Positions 46,892 to 56,235 of a stretch of DNA of 64,000 nt are shown here, one piece after another. The notes under the pieces were generated by a model that was not told the DNA's origin, did no database searches, and saw only the letters and a list, made by a program, of their open reading frames with translations. The translations under genes and the position numbers were made by a program. Source of the stretch: Ulota crispa (lineage: Eukaryota; Streptophyta; Bryopsida; Orthotrichales; Orthotrichaceae); the NCBI GenBank assembly GCA_963920765.1, contig OY987243.1:22935419-22999418 (forward strand). The letters are read 5' to 3'. Numbering within the stretch: position 1 is the stretch's first letter; each line of letters begins with the position of its first letter.

Positions 46892-47680
46892 TCACTCTAC
46901 CTTGACCAATACAATGGTGCTTGGATAATGCCAACCTTTGTAAGAGACAGGTTTTGATAGTATCACAGCCCCACTTCCTTTTTCTCCAAAAATGTGTGTT
47001 GTGGGTCCATTTATAATCAAGCGCTTGCATATAATCAATGTTTGTTCTTTATCAATAGCCATTTTGACATAGCAATCAATACCACATTTGGTTAATGTCC
47101 ACTTTGCCCTATCCACCTCCTTTGCGCCACTAATCTCATGCACCTTGGCACATGCGCGTCTTGCATCTTGTGTGTTTGTTTACAATCAATGCCTCAGAGC
47201 ATTGCCACGGCAAACGCAACAACAAACACAAACAAGAGTGTTGCAAGAAGGGAGAACTTATGGGCTCCACTGCATCCACGCCAAAGCCTTTCCTAAGTTC
47301 TTGGGCAACGCTACAAGCTCCCATCCACACCACTTTCAAGTTCAATTCCGGCCCAGGCAAGAGCTCTTGCAACAACTTTATCCTTTGATAATGGAGGAAG
47401 TATTCTCCTTCATGACGTCATTAATGATGTACAAGCAATTGGACGAGGCTTTAGTGAGGAGTATTACGCAAATTGGAGTGGGGCACTTCTCGAAGAAGGG
47501 GAGACAAAAAGGCAACGTTCTTGCAACTACACTCAAAAAAACCCTTTTTCCGTTCCCAGTCAAGGCACGTTGGCACGGTGGCTATGCTCTCAATAGGGGG
47601 TTTCAGATATCTACAAAATTCAAGGAACGAGTGGACGTGAACGAGTTTTCATTCACTGCGGTGAACGTGCTATCATGACC
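46892..47680. other. GC-richer island with unassigned open frames
   Basis: Base composition changes abruptly here. A minus-strand frame at 47143-46892 encodes an 83-aa stretch with a plausible protein texture (KWTLTKCGIDCYVKMAID, then FGEKGSGAVILSKP), and a plus-strand frame at 47088-47678 is open for 196 aa. I recognise neither. The minus frame could be a terminal exon or a transposon-captured gene piece. The plus frame may be a shadow. Confidence 0.35.
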
Positions 47681-47817
47681 TCCGGAGGTCGTCATGGCTT
47701 GTTCACTCTGATTTTTCACGGATCTTATTCACATGAACGATTTTGGTACAAAACGCCATAATTGAAACCCCTAATAAGGTCAATGTTTTCCTCTAGCCCG
47801 AGAGCGTTACGTTGATC

Positions 47818-48500
47818 TTATCCAAGCACCACTCTATAAAAAACCGTGCTTGCGACTGGCGCTTGTGTCAGCTGGTGACGCTCGCAAGTTTCCATACAGT
47901 GTTGGAATGACAGAGATCGACCTTTCCAGTCCTTTCCAGTCCTTTCCGTTACAAACGACCCCGGCAGCAGCAGCCATGCAAAGTTGCAAACACCACAAGT
48001 CCACGACGACGCAGGTAGTGGATGAATGGACGAATGAATGGAGAAATGGATGAGTAGATGAGTAGATGAATGGATGAGTGGACCCTCATCAACGGAGACG
48101 TTCGCTGCCACCCGCTCGCACCGAGTCACCGACTCCACCGAGTCCCATGCGTAACGCGTGGCGCACTGCAGCAGCACCAGCCCCAGCACACGCCACATCA
48201 GCCAGCGCGGCGCCATTCAATTCAATCCAACTCTATGCGCCAAGTCCACGCCACACCCATTCAACCTTCCCCCAATTCTACTCTCTCAAAGCGACCAACT
48301 ACCGTAACAACAAATGTAGGCGTGAACACAGTACGATTTACCATTAACTTACTAGCTTCTCATGCACGACTCTTGCTGTGGAGAAGTACAATCGTGTGTT
48401 GTCAAAAGAAGCAAAATGGTAAAAGCTGGGCAACAAAGTCTCAGTTGCAAAGGTTGAACGTCGTATGATATGGTATGATATCATATGATACGATACAGAC
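47818..48500. other. GC-rich segment with short tandem repeats, no gene assigned
   Basis: A TATAAAA motif lies at about 47835. TCCTTTCCAG is repeated three times (47921-47949) and ATGAATGG/ATGAGTAG units repeat at 48017-48078. Both strands are open for 132 aa over parts of it. It could be the 5' region of an unresolved gene, but no splice-consistent coding model emerges. Confidence 0.3.
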
Positions 48501-48640
48501 ATGTGACATGTCAAAAGTCGACAAAAGTGTAAACCCCTGGCTATCAAAAACCTTAGCCATTTGTACACGTAATTTTCTGCCGTCACAAGAGAGCTTTCTT
48601 CCTAACAAACATTCCCCTTTTCAGAGGGAATGCAATTAAT

Positions 48641-48975
48641 GTAGGAGGCTCAAAATGCGTCACTTTAAGAGCTGATTGCATTTGGGAAGAAGTTAAACTT
48701 CTTGAAACAATTTTTAGTAGATTTTGGTAGGGAGAACAATGGAATTGGCATCTAATCCAAGTAGTTTCATATTTTTTGAACCTTCATGGAATTAGTTATG
48801 AATTTTTCAAGTTGAAACCTAGTGGTTACTAAAAGCGACCCCCTCCTGGATTGTACATCCTAGGATTGGAAAAAACAAAATGTACCTCTATTTTAGAGTT
48901 TGCTTTTAGAACCGGGTCGATTTAGAACCAGGTCGCTTTTAGAACTGGGTCGCTTTTATGGCACCCTATCTTAGA
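48641..48975. mobile_element. MITE family C copy 3, with internal tandem repeat
   Basis: The left end GTAGGAGGCTCAAAATGC and the interior TTAAGAGCTGATTGCATTTGG, GGAATTAGTTATGAAT match family C. The right third is taken over by three CTTTTAGAACCGGGTCG-type units (about 48902-48958), so the right terminus is not clear. Confidence 0.5.
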
Positions 48976-50642
48976 GAGCTATGGATATTAGGGCATTTTA
49001 TTTCAACCTGATAGTTTTTGCTAGACCACAGCTACACACAATCCATTGGAGACTAAATGGAGGGATCATCTCCAAAATGTCCAAATTTGATAGAATCTGA
49101 CAAAGGTATTGCTAGTTTGGCTTCCTTTTGCCACAAAAAAAATGCACTGATAGATATATCTAGGGTTTTTTTTCTGGGCTAAAATTTGCCTAAATCTTAT
49201 TTTAGATACTTAGTAGCTCCCATAACATTGAAAAAATAATGTGAAAAATAGATGAAATAGCCAAATCCCTCCCCAAGCCAACACTAAGTTTGCCAAATTT
49301 TGGATGAAGTTTATTAACATTACAATAATGCCTGGCTAAGATGAAGGTGTCTAGGCATGAAAAAAGTTCATCTTAAGAAAGCATTCATTGTAGCCAAATA
49401 CCCCTTATAGCTCCTACAATACTGAACCTGTTGGGCTACTTCCAAGTCAAGGACATTGATCTTGCCCAAACATTTCATCTTAGCCAGGCACTACTGTAGT
49501 AGCTGTAATAAATCTAGCTAAATTTAGAAAAATTTCTATCTCAAAATTGGTTACGCTAAAATTGTTTTGTAAAAACAAAGAGGAAAATTTAAAAAGTAGC
49601 CAAAGTTTCAAGATGCAAAATTGCTTTTGAGATGAGGTGCAATTTGACGTGCTACCTTGTCGTTGATGGGACCTTGGATTAAGACAACTTGAGTAGCCAT
49701 TAATCATATTTGATTTCCCCCCACCTAGCTATAATGCGAAGTGTAAATGCGCTATTTATTTACCTGCCCTCCCTCAAACAATTGCTTGTTATTATTGTAT
49801 CATGGCAAGGTTTGGCGCTTGTACAAATGCACTAAATAGTTTTTTAGTGGCTTCTTGACAAAATTGTTAATGTACACTTTGCAAATGTCCAAGTTTAGTA
49901 TTATAATTAACAAAATAAAACAACTATTAAAGATTGATGTTAGATATCACCAATTCACTTAATTGAAGAATATAAGAATTAAACTTAAAAGTTGCCATTT
50001 ATAACCTAATAAGCTGCCACTCATGTAACTAAAAGTTCTTAGGCAAGAAAAAACTTGTAAACATAATACTAAACTAAACGAGAAAGTATTGTAACTTGCC
50101 TACTACCAAAATTCAAGGTAGGTTGCAAAAAATTCAACCTACAACCCATGTTTTTGCCAAGTAAAGATAAAAACTAAAAATGAAAATAATAGCCTTGTAG
50201 TATAGTTTATGGATGAACAAGCACATGTTGACAATTCTATCCAATTCTGTCCATTTTCTTCTTTTCTTCTTACCTGCTTGCATTGTTGGGTGCGACTCGC
50301 TCTGCCCTCGTAAAATGAAAAAAAACAATAATTCTGGATACTGTACCTTCCAGATTTCTTTTTTTCTTTTTTTTTCCTCTTCGAAATTCGAGTCGCCGAC
50401 AGGCAGAACGGGAAAAGTGGTCTGGACGGATGTCACAACGTGCGGCTCTCGATGCGGTGGTTGGATGCCCGTTAATTCCGTTGCCGAATCGTTACAAGGA
50501 AAAACGCGAAAAATGCGAAAAACCTCGTGGTTGCACCTGTCAATGTGATGAGGCGACCAGAATTGGCTGGGAAATCAAGGTCGCACGATGTCTCTCCTAA
50601 TGTTTGAATGGCGATTGCGAGTAAGTTAATGCGCACTTTAGG
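48976..50642. other. Intergenic DNA with partial copies of repeat N
   Basis: 49140-49330 and 50220-50310 match different parts of the repeat at 46640-46910. From about 50380 the GC content rises towards the genes on the right. A 111-aa plus frame across 50213-50548 straddles the repeat and is not believed. Confidence 0.5.
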
Positions 50643-51116
50643 TTATAAGCTTGTGGTGTGGAGTTCCCTGATTGCTGGGGTTGGTGATTGGAGGGGCGAG
50701 GATTGTTCACTCGGAGATAGCCACGTGGAGGAAAAGGCGCGCTTACCGGGTGGCGATGTCGATGACTCGATGTGTATCGATTGAATGGAAGACAATGTAT
50801 TCCGGCGTTCACGCTGCAGTGTCCAAATCGATGACACCGTGAACGTGTCGTTTTGAATTCGGATCAGCTGGCCACGAGCATCTTCCCGTGTGGACTGTAG
50901 AGGTTGTGCGGATTCGCAGGAGGATATCTTATTTTTTACGCCGGCGACCGACGTGCGCGGGGTTCCAGGGAAGCAGCGTTTTGACTCACCAAGAGGTGTA
51001 GGTAGCCTCTTGGGAAGCTCGCAAGAATTGCTTCCAAGTTCCAAGCTAGTCTGACGCTGGTGCTGTTTCAGATGGGTAGCACACCGGACGCCGTCCACGA
51101 GGAACTTCTTTTGCAT
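50643..51116 (-). CDS. Hypothetical small protein, divergent from the kinase
   Basis: A single open frame of 157 codons starts at ATG (51116) and ends at 50643. The product is Ser/Thr/Gln/Arg-rich and probably disordered (SPSEQSSPLQSPTPAIREL near the C-terminus), with no membrane segment or known domain. It lies in the GC-rich gene zone 430 bp from, and opposite to, the kinase start, so a shared promoter is possible. A competing frame of 71 aa covers part of it. Whether it is a real gene, an exon, or chance cannot be told from sequence alone. Confidence 0.35.
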   Translation of the reverse strand: MQKKFLVDGVRCATHLKQHQRQTSLELGSNSCELPKRLPTPLGESKRCFPGTPRTSVAGVKNKISSCESAQPLQSTREDARGQLIRIQNDTFTVSSIWTLQRERRNTLSSIQSIHIESSTSPPGKRAFSSTWLSPSEQSSPLQSPTPAIRELHTTSL

Positions 51117-51228
51117 TGTTGAATAAAATGGAGGAGCCCTTGCAGCACGAGTGATTGATTGTGCACTACTACGACTTAACTTACGACCATTCTGTAGTAT
51201 TTTCTTGCAAAGCGTGTTGTTGTTGTTG

Positions 51229-51235
51229 TATAAAC
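51229..51235 (+). promoter_or_regulatory. TATA-like box upstream of the kinase gene
   Basis: TATAAAC follows a GTTGTTGTTG run, 310 bp before the kinase ATG. A transcript starting about 30 bases later would have a leader near 285 nt that contains the three upstream ORFs. Confidence 0.4.
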
Positions 51236-51292
51236 ACTTAGCGTCGTTGTGTCTGAGGAGACGTGAAACATTTTAGTTGACTTCATGTCAAG

Positions 51293-51394
51293 ATGTTCGA
51301 GGTAGTGAAAGTGGGGAGGTATAAAGCTATGGAAGACGGTGATGATGGAATTGGTGGTGAGACGGAGAAGATAACCTCGGTGGTGCTCTTGTAA
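51293..51394 (+). promoter_or_regulatory. Upstream ORF of 33 codons in the kinase leader
   Basis: It starts MFEVVKVGRYKAMEDGDDG and ends at TAA. A second in-frame ATG lies at 51329. Two further small upstream ORFs flank it: six codons at 51285-51305 (different frame) and five codons at 51485-51502, which ends 43 nt before the kinase ATG. If transcription begins near the TATA box all three would be read before the main ORF and would lower or condition kinase translation. Confidence 0.4.
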
Positions 51395-51545
51395 CGACGT
51401 GACAAATTTCTAAAGACCCATTTCGATTGCGTAATATATCAGAGCTCTCCGCGATTCTGAGGTGCTGAGATTTCGAGACGAGTGATGTTGGTGAGGTTTT
51501 AAGACAGATTTAGTACAATTGTGTGTGTGACGCTTGAATTTCAAG

Positions 51546-52868
51546 ATGGCGAGGCACCGCGAGAAATTGACGATCACGGAGCAGGTGCACCCGTCGACAA
51601 AACACGGAATCTTGAACTTCGGCGGACGAGGATTTCATCCCAAATTGCCGTTCCTAGCAGGACACAACAAGACGAAGACGATTCCACTCGGCCCGCACTT
51701 CACGGGGCCGCAGAAGCGGGACGATGGCTTCGGTGGTGAGATAGATACCATACCAAAGTCGAGGTCGCAGGGAAGCAGTCCGGAGAAAATAGGAATGACC
51801 GGATCCAACCATGAATCACACGGGCTTCACCACTGGTTGGCGAAGCAGATTCATCATGAAGAACCGGAAGCGGAGGTGGCGTTGCCGAGGGTTAGCAGCA
51901 TGAACGACCATTCAACGACGTCGACGGAGCACAAGAAGGTCAAGTTTCCGGACATGAAGAAATCCGCCTCGTGGGGGCACTTCGTGGAGACTGTCTCGCA
52001 GGCCGATTTGGCGCCGCATCTGGAAATGGAGGTCCCGGAGGATTGGGCGTGTGACATGTCCTGCCTCTTCCTCGGGCACAAATTCGCCACAGGGAACCAT
52101 TCTCGTCTCTACCAAGGCGTGTATCAAGATCAAGACGTCGCGGTGAAGCTTTTGCGTCTTGATAGTTGCGAGGACGCGACCATCGCCAGCAACCTCGAGC
52201 GTCAATTCATGCAAGAAGTGCACTGTTTATCCCAATTGCACCACCCTAACATCGTCAAGTTCATGGCCGCCTCGTGGAAGCCGCCAGTGTGTTGTATTAT
52301 TATGGAGTACGTCCCGGGAGGATGTCTCCGATCGTTTCTGCATCGGAACGAATCCGGGTCGCTGTCGATGAAGACGATCTTGTCCATGGCTCGCGACGTC
52401 GCGATGGGAATGGAGTATTTGCATTCGCAGCACGTCGTCCACCGCGATTTGAAGTCGGAGAATCTGGTACTGACTGAGGATTTGCATGTGAAATTGACTG
52501 ATTTTGGCGTGGGTTGTTTGGAAACGGAGTGCGATTCGAAGAATGCGGATACTGGCACGTACCGATGGATGGCTCCGGAGATGATCAGTCGCAAGCATTG
52601 CTCTAAGAAAGTGGATGTTTACAGCTTCGGCATCATTCTGTGGGAGCTCGTCACCGGTCAAGTGCCGTTCCGTGACATGACTCCCGTGCAAGTTGCGTTC
52701 GCCGTGGTGAACAAGAATGCGCGGCCAAGCATTCCGGACACGTGCCCGTTGCCTCTCCGACACTTGATGGAGCATTGCTGGACTGAGAACCCCGATCGGC
52801 GTCCCAACTTCTACCAAATTGTACAAACCCTCGAAGACTTGGACAATCCGTTGTCCGAGGAGCCCTGA
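51546..52868 (+). CDS. HT1-like: HT1-like Raf-type MAPKKK (protein kinase, group C)
   Basis: A single-exon 440-aa Ser/Thr kinase. Residues 1-165 form a low-complexity basic N-terminus. The kinase domain starts near 175 with a relaxed glycine loop (GHKFATGNHSRLYQG, 177-191), VAVK lysine at 201, HRDLKSEN at 299-306 (catalytic Asp301), DFG at 319-321, GTYRWMAPE at 337-345 and DVYSFGIILWEL at 357-368. LETECD after DFG and MTPVQVAFAV are hallmarks of Arabidopsis HT1 and its group C Raf-like relatives. HT1 controls CO2-regulated stomatal opening; the role here is inferred only as cytosolic MAPKKK-type signalling. All catalytic residues are present. I chose ATG 51546 because the frame upstream has only a TTG before a stop. 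No introns are needed, unlike most flowering-plant homologues. Confidence 0.92.
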   Translation: MARHREKLTITEQVHPSTKHGILNFGGRGFHPKLPFLAGHNKTKTIPLGPHFTGPQKRDDGFGGEIDTIPKSRSQGSSPEKIGMTGSNHESHGLHHWLAKQIHHEEPEAEVALPRVSSMNDHSTTSTEHKKVKFPDMKKSASWGHFVETVSQADLAPHLEMEVPEDWACDMSCLFLGHKFATGNHSRLYQGVYQDQDVAVKLLRLDSCEDATIASNLERQFMQEVHCLSQLHHPNIVKFMAASWKPPVCCIIMEYVPGGCLRSFLHRNESGSLSMKTILSMARDVAMGMEYLHSQHVVHRDLKSENLVLTEDLHVKLTDFGVGCLETECDSKNADTGTYRWMAPEMISRKHCSKKVDVYSFGIILWELVTGQVPFRDMTPVQVAFAVVNKNARPSIPDTCPLPLRHLMEHCWTENPDRRPNFYQIVQTLEDLDNPLSEEP

Positions 52869-52910
52869 TGCCGATCACCGCCGCCACCTTCACCACCCAT
52901 TCGCAATTTA

Positions 52911-53112
52911 AATGCTGGGTGGGAGACGATGACGAAACATTCCTTGCCTTGATTTCTCCGCGAGTTTGCTCATTTGAAAATGCTGGGTGAGTGACGATGC
53001 TGAAACTGTCCTTGCCTTGGTTTCTCCGGAGCGTGCTCATTTGAAAATGCTGGGTGGGAGACGATGATGCAACAGTCCTTGCCTTGTTTTTTCTCCGAAG
53101 CATGCTCTTGTG
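52911..53112 (+). repeat. Three tandem 67-bp repeats in the kinase 3' flank
   Basis: Units starting AATGCTGGGTGGGAGACGAT occur at 52911, 52979 and 53046, each containing CCTTGCCTTG and TTTCTCCG. The first begins 42 bp after the stop codon, so they probably lie in the 3' untranslated region. Confidence 0.85.
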
Positions 53113-54033
53113 TAGTTTAGCGATTCAAATTCCTATTTTTTCGTAGAAACATCTTTCATTTGGAAAAGCATCTAGACGAGAATTCTTTGTATCACCAATG
53201 TGGGTCTTGGGTTTACCTTGGTACTGTCGTACCAACACCTTTGTAATATGTATCCATTATCAATGCAAAATTGAAACTATTGATGATAGTAGTGATTGAG
53301 GTGTTCTCCAATTGAGCCTTCTTCTCATTGCAACTTGGTTGCAATGAGTGGGCTTTTGTCCCTTGTCCCTTTTTGTGTACTTCTTCTTGCTCTTCTATGC
53401 AATCATGTACATATGCATGTTCTTTTTCATTATTTTGCTCCTATTGCTCGTGTTGTTTTCATCATCTTTGTTGGCTTTTGGTATTTTTTGTTGTAGTTGC
53501 TTGCATGCTTGGTTGTATTGATCATTTTGTTGTTTTTGTCTTGTCTTATTGAGTGTATCTTGTTGATTATGTAGTTGTCCTTATTTTCACCATTATCTTG
53601 TTTTGCTTGTCTTGCAACTTTTTCTTTTTTGGTTACCTTTCAAGTTCTTTCTTGTGATGTTTTGTTTGATAGTGTCCATTCTCACTAGGATTGAACTTTG
53701 ATGCTAGAAGACCAGAATACTTAAAGTCTTTAATAAAAATCTGGCAAAATATTAATTTCCAATTTGTAGACGTGTCTTCAAACATTGAACATATGTGTGT
53801 TTTTATAATTTTATAACAGTCTTGCATGCTTGGAAAGCTTGTAAAAGCATGCATTGTATGAGTTTGAAAAATGGAAGGTCCCAAGTTGCAAGTCAAATAC
53901 TAATAGCTCTTCGAAGTTGGTAGTGTGTTGTTTGCTATTGCAAAGATTGAATGTTGATAGAACTGATTGAGTGCAATGGATACGCTAGAAAGATTCAAGG
54001 TAGAGTACTTTCAATCAAAGATTAGAACAAGTC
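53113..54033. other. Intergenic DNA downstream of the kinase
   Basis: 53290-53640 is T-rich and G-poor on the plus strand, giving hydrophobic frames without meaning. No second gene is visible. Confidence 0.5.
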
Positions 54034-54294
54034 TTAACCCGTGGGCGCCCAAAGTTGAAACGAAAGAAGCCTGACTTGTGTGCAATTAAAGTGTGCAATC
54101 AAAATGCCCTTATGGACTGACAAATACAATTTAGAAGATCTGACCATATGTATTGTTAGTGGAAAGAGTCTCCATCATGCTAGGCTTGATTGGAAGTTGT
54201 TTCACCAAACGTGCAATGAGATTATAACGGTCAAAATTGAGTTGACTTAGCTTTTTGAGCGACAGTATATTGTCGCTTGGGCGCTTCGGGTTAA
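54034..54294. mobile_element. piggyBac-type MITE, 261 bp, family B-type termini
   Basis: TTAACCCGTGGGCGCCCAAA at the left and, on the other strand, TTAACCCGAAGCGCCCAAGC at the right. TTAA on both sides. The interior is unlike the two other elements with GCGCCC termini. Confidence 0.68.
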
Positions 54295-54356
54295 TACAAT
54301 ATCGATTGGTTTTTGAGGGCATGAATGTGTATTGATGTCACATTACTAGAATCATC

Positions 54357-54769
54357 TTAAACCTTTAACGAGTGGTCGACCACTTTGTGGTCGATCCGGC
54401 CCCTTTTCCTTGTGTCGGAAGAGAATGACAATGAATGTGGTGATTAGCCAAAGGGGACGTTTTTGGTGAATTGGGAAGTGAAGAGTTTAGGACAATAACC
54501 AGGTTGATTTGAGGTGGCATGTGGACAGAGGGTTGAAAAAACTAAAAGAGTATCGGCTAAAAATACACCAATGAATGCAAGAAGATGGCCATAACAACTA
54601 AAGAGTGAGCATAATTCATGATGCATAACACTAAACCTTGCAAGATACTTCCATCTATACGGTCAGATATGTGATAGACATCTGTATTCAATAGTTTTAA
54701 AATTTCCCCCAAATAGCCATACAAAGGATTGCCCACCCCTAGAATCGACCACGGTTGTTAAAGGGTTAA
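54357..54769. mobile_element. piggyBac-type MITE, 413 bp (family H)
   Basis: TTAAACCTTTAACGAGTGG at the left and, on the other strand, TTAACCCTTTAACAACCGTG at the right. A perfect palindrome GTGGTCGACCAC lies just inside the left end and GTGGTCGAT inside the right. Its right TTAA is also the left TTAA of the next element. Confidence 0.7.
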
Positions 54770-55136
54770 CCCTTAAACGCATAGGCAGATGTTTTGCATG
54801 TGCTGCCCCTAAAAATGTTGTGCATAATGGATTTTTTTTGTTTTTCATATGATTTTTTTCAAAAGTGACCATAACACATAGACCATTGCAAAAAGAAAAA
54901 GAAAATGATCTTGTTAGATGCACTCATATTTTTAGGTAACCTAAATTGTGAGACAATTCAAAGACACAGTGATAGGTCCCATACTTCACTTCTTGTAATT
55001 TTCATGAGGGCACCATGCATTGCTGACTTTCGCAGCTTTTAAAAACAATATTATAATGGCTAGGCCCTTGCCACACCACTATAGAACAACTATACTTGGG
55101 TAGCCATGGAGACTAGCCCAATGTTCAAGGATTTAA
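54766..55136 (+). mobile_element. piggyBac-type element, family G copy 2
   Basis: TTAACCCTTAAACGCATAGG at the left. The right end on the other strand is TTAAATCCTTGAACATTGGG, with one extra base. Colinear with the reverse of 44980-45344. The open frame found in copy 1 is only partly open here. Confidence 0.65.
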
Positions 55137-55830
55137 AACAATCCAAAAAATTAATTTTAGTTTTCAAGGATGCATTTTTGAGATCAAGAATCCTTCAAAT
55201 TTAAATTCTATATATTCTTCTAACAATTAGCAATTGCACACTTTATATTTATGTTATGTCTTTGTAGTATTGAGCAAAAGCTTTACTCATAGCTTTTGCT
55301 TTGTTCAAGGAGATCTTGCAAGTATTTTTTATTCAACAAAGCTTCTCAATATCATTTCTTGAAACTTTTTTATGTTTCTAGAGGATTTCATTGAAGAAAT
55401 TTGTACAATTTTTTTGCTAGTGTTATAAACTTGTAGGTTAATGACAATGGAATTGGAACTTTTTATGAAAATATATCAAGTTGTATATAGTTGAGAAGCT
55501 AAGGAGATAAAAATAAGGATCCTTGATCACAAAAACTATCATTTCAGATTTAAGACCAAGGAAAAAAAACCTTGTCTTCTTCACCTTCTAAGTTATTAAA
55601 TTTTTTGTATGGCTGTTAATTGTGTGATACATGTGTAAAATACTTGCTCAAGTATTAGATTATGATTTGTTGATCAAGTAAATGGGAAAACAAAATTGTT
55701 TGTTTTGGTTGAAGACTAAAGCTAAACATCATTTTTGGGGAAAGGTTGAGAGTGCTTTGAAAACCTATTTCAAAATTTAAGGTCAAAACTTCAAGGAGTG
55801 CTTGACAATTAAAAGACACCTAATTAAAAA
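55137..55830. other. AT-rich intergenic DNA, nothing recognised
   Basis: No supportable coding or repeat feature. Confidence 0.5.
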
Positions 55831-56235
55831 AGGGAATGACTTGGGGACACCCCTAGTTCCTACGTGGACAATCTATAGCCCAATCTATTAAATTTGAGAT
55901 TATTATTACATTGAAATATGAAATAAAATCACAACAATATTTTAGCGCACATTTATTTTTACAAGCGTTGCAAACATACAACAAATATGTCTCATTTGTG
56001 ACATGGTCAAGAGTTAAACTTATAAATGAAAAGAGCCATTGGTTTAACACTTGACCATGTCACAAATGAGACATGTTTGTTGTATGTTTACAATGCTTGT
56101 AGTTGCAAATGTGCACTAAAATACTATTTTGATTTTATGTCATATTTCAACATAATAATAATCTCAAATTTAATAGGTTGAGCTACAGGGGGTGTCCACT
56201 TAGCAACTGTGGGGTGTCCCCCTAGTCATTCCCTT
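55831..56235. mobile_element. Foldback element, 405 bp (AGGGAATGACT ends)
   Basis: AGGGAATGACTTGGGGACAC at the left is mirrored by GGTGTCCCCCTAGTCATTCCCT at the right within 20-base blocks. The arms of about 185 bp continue through AATTTGAGATTATTATTA and CACAAATGAGACATG. The centre is near 56030. Class unknown; the flanks are A-rich and hide any target duplication. Confidence 0.68.

Noticed and set aside
52202-52826. 130-199-aa minus-strand frames across the kinase
   Set aside because: They are shadows of the kinase codons. The plus-strand frame has every kinase motif.
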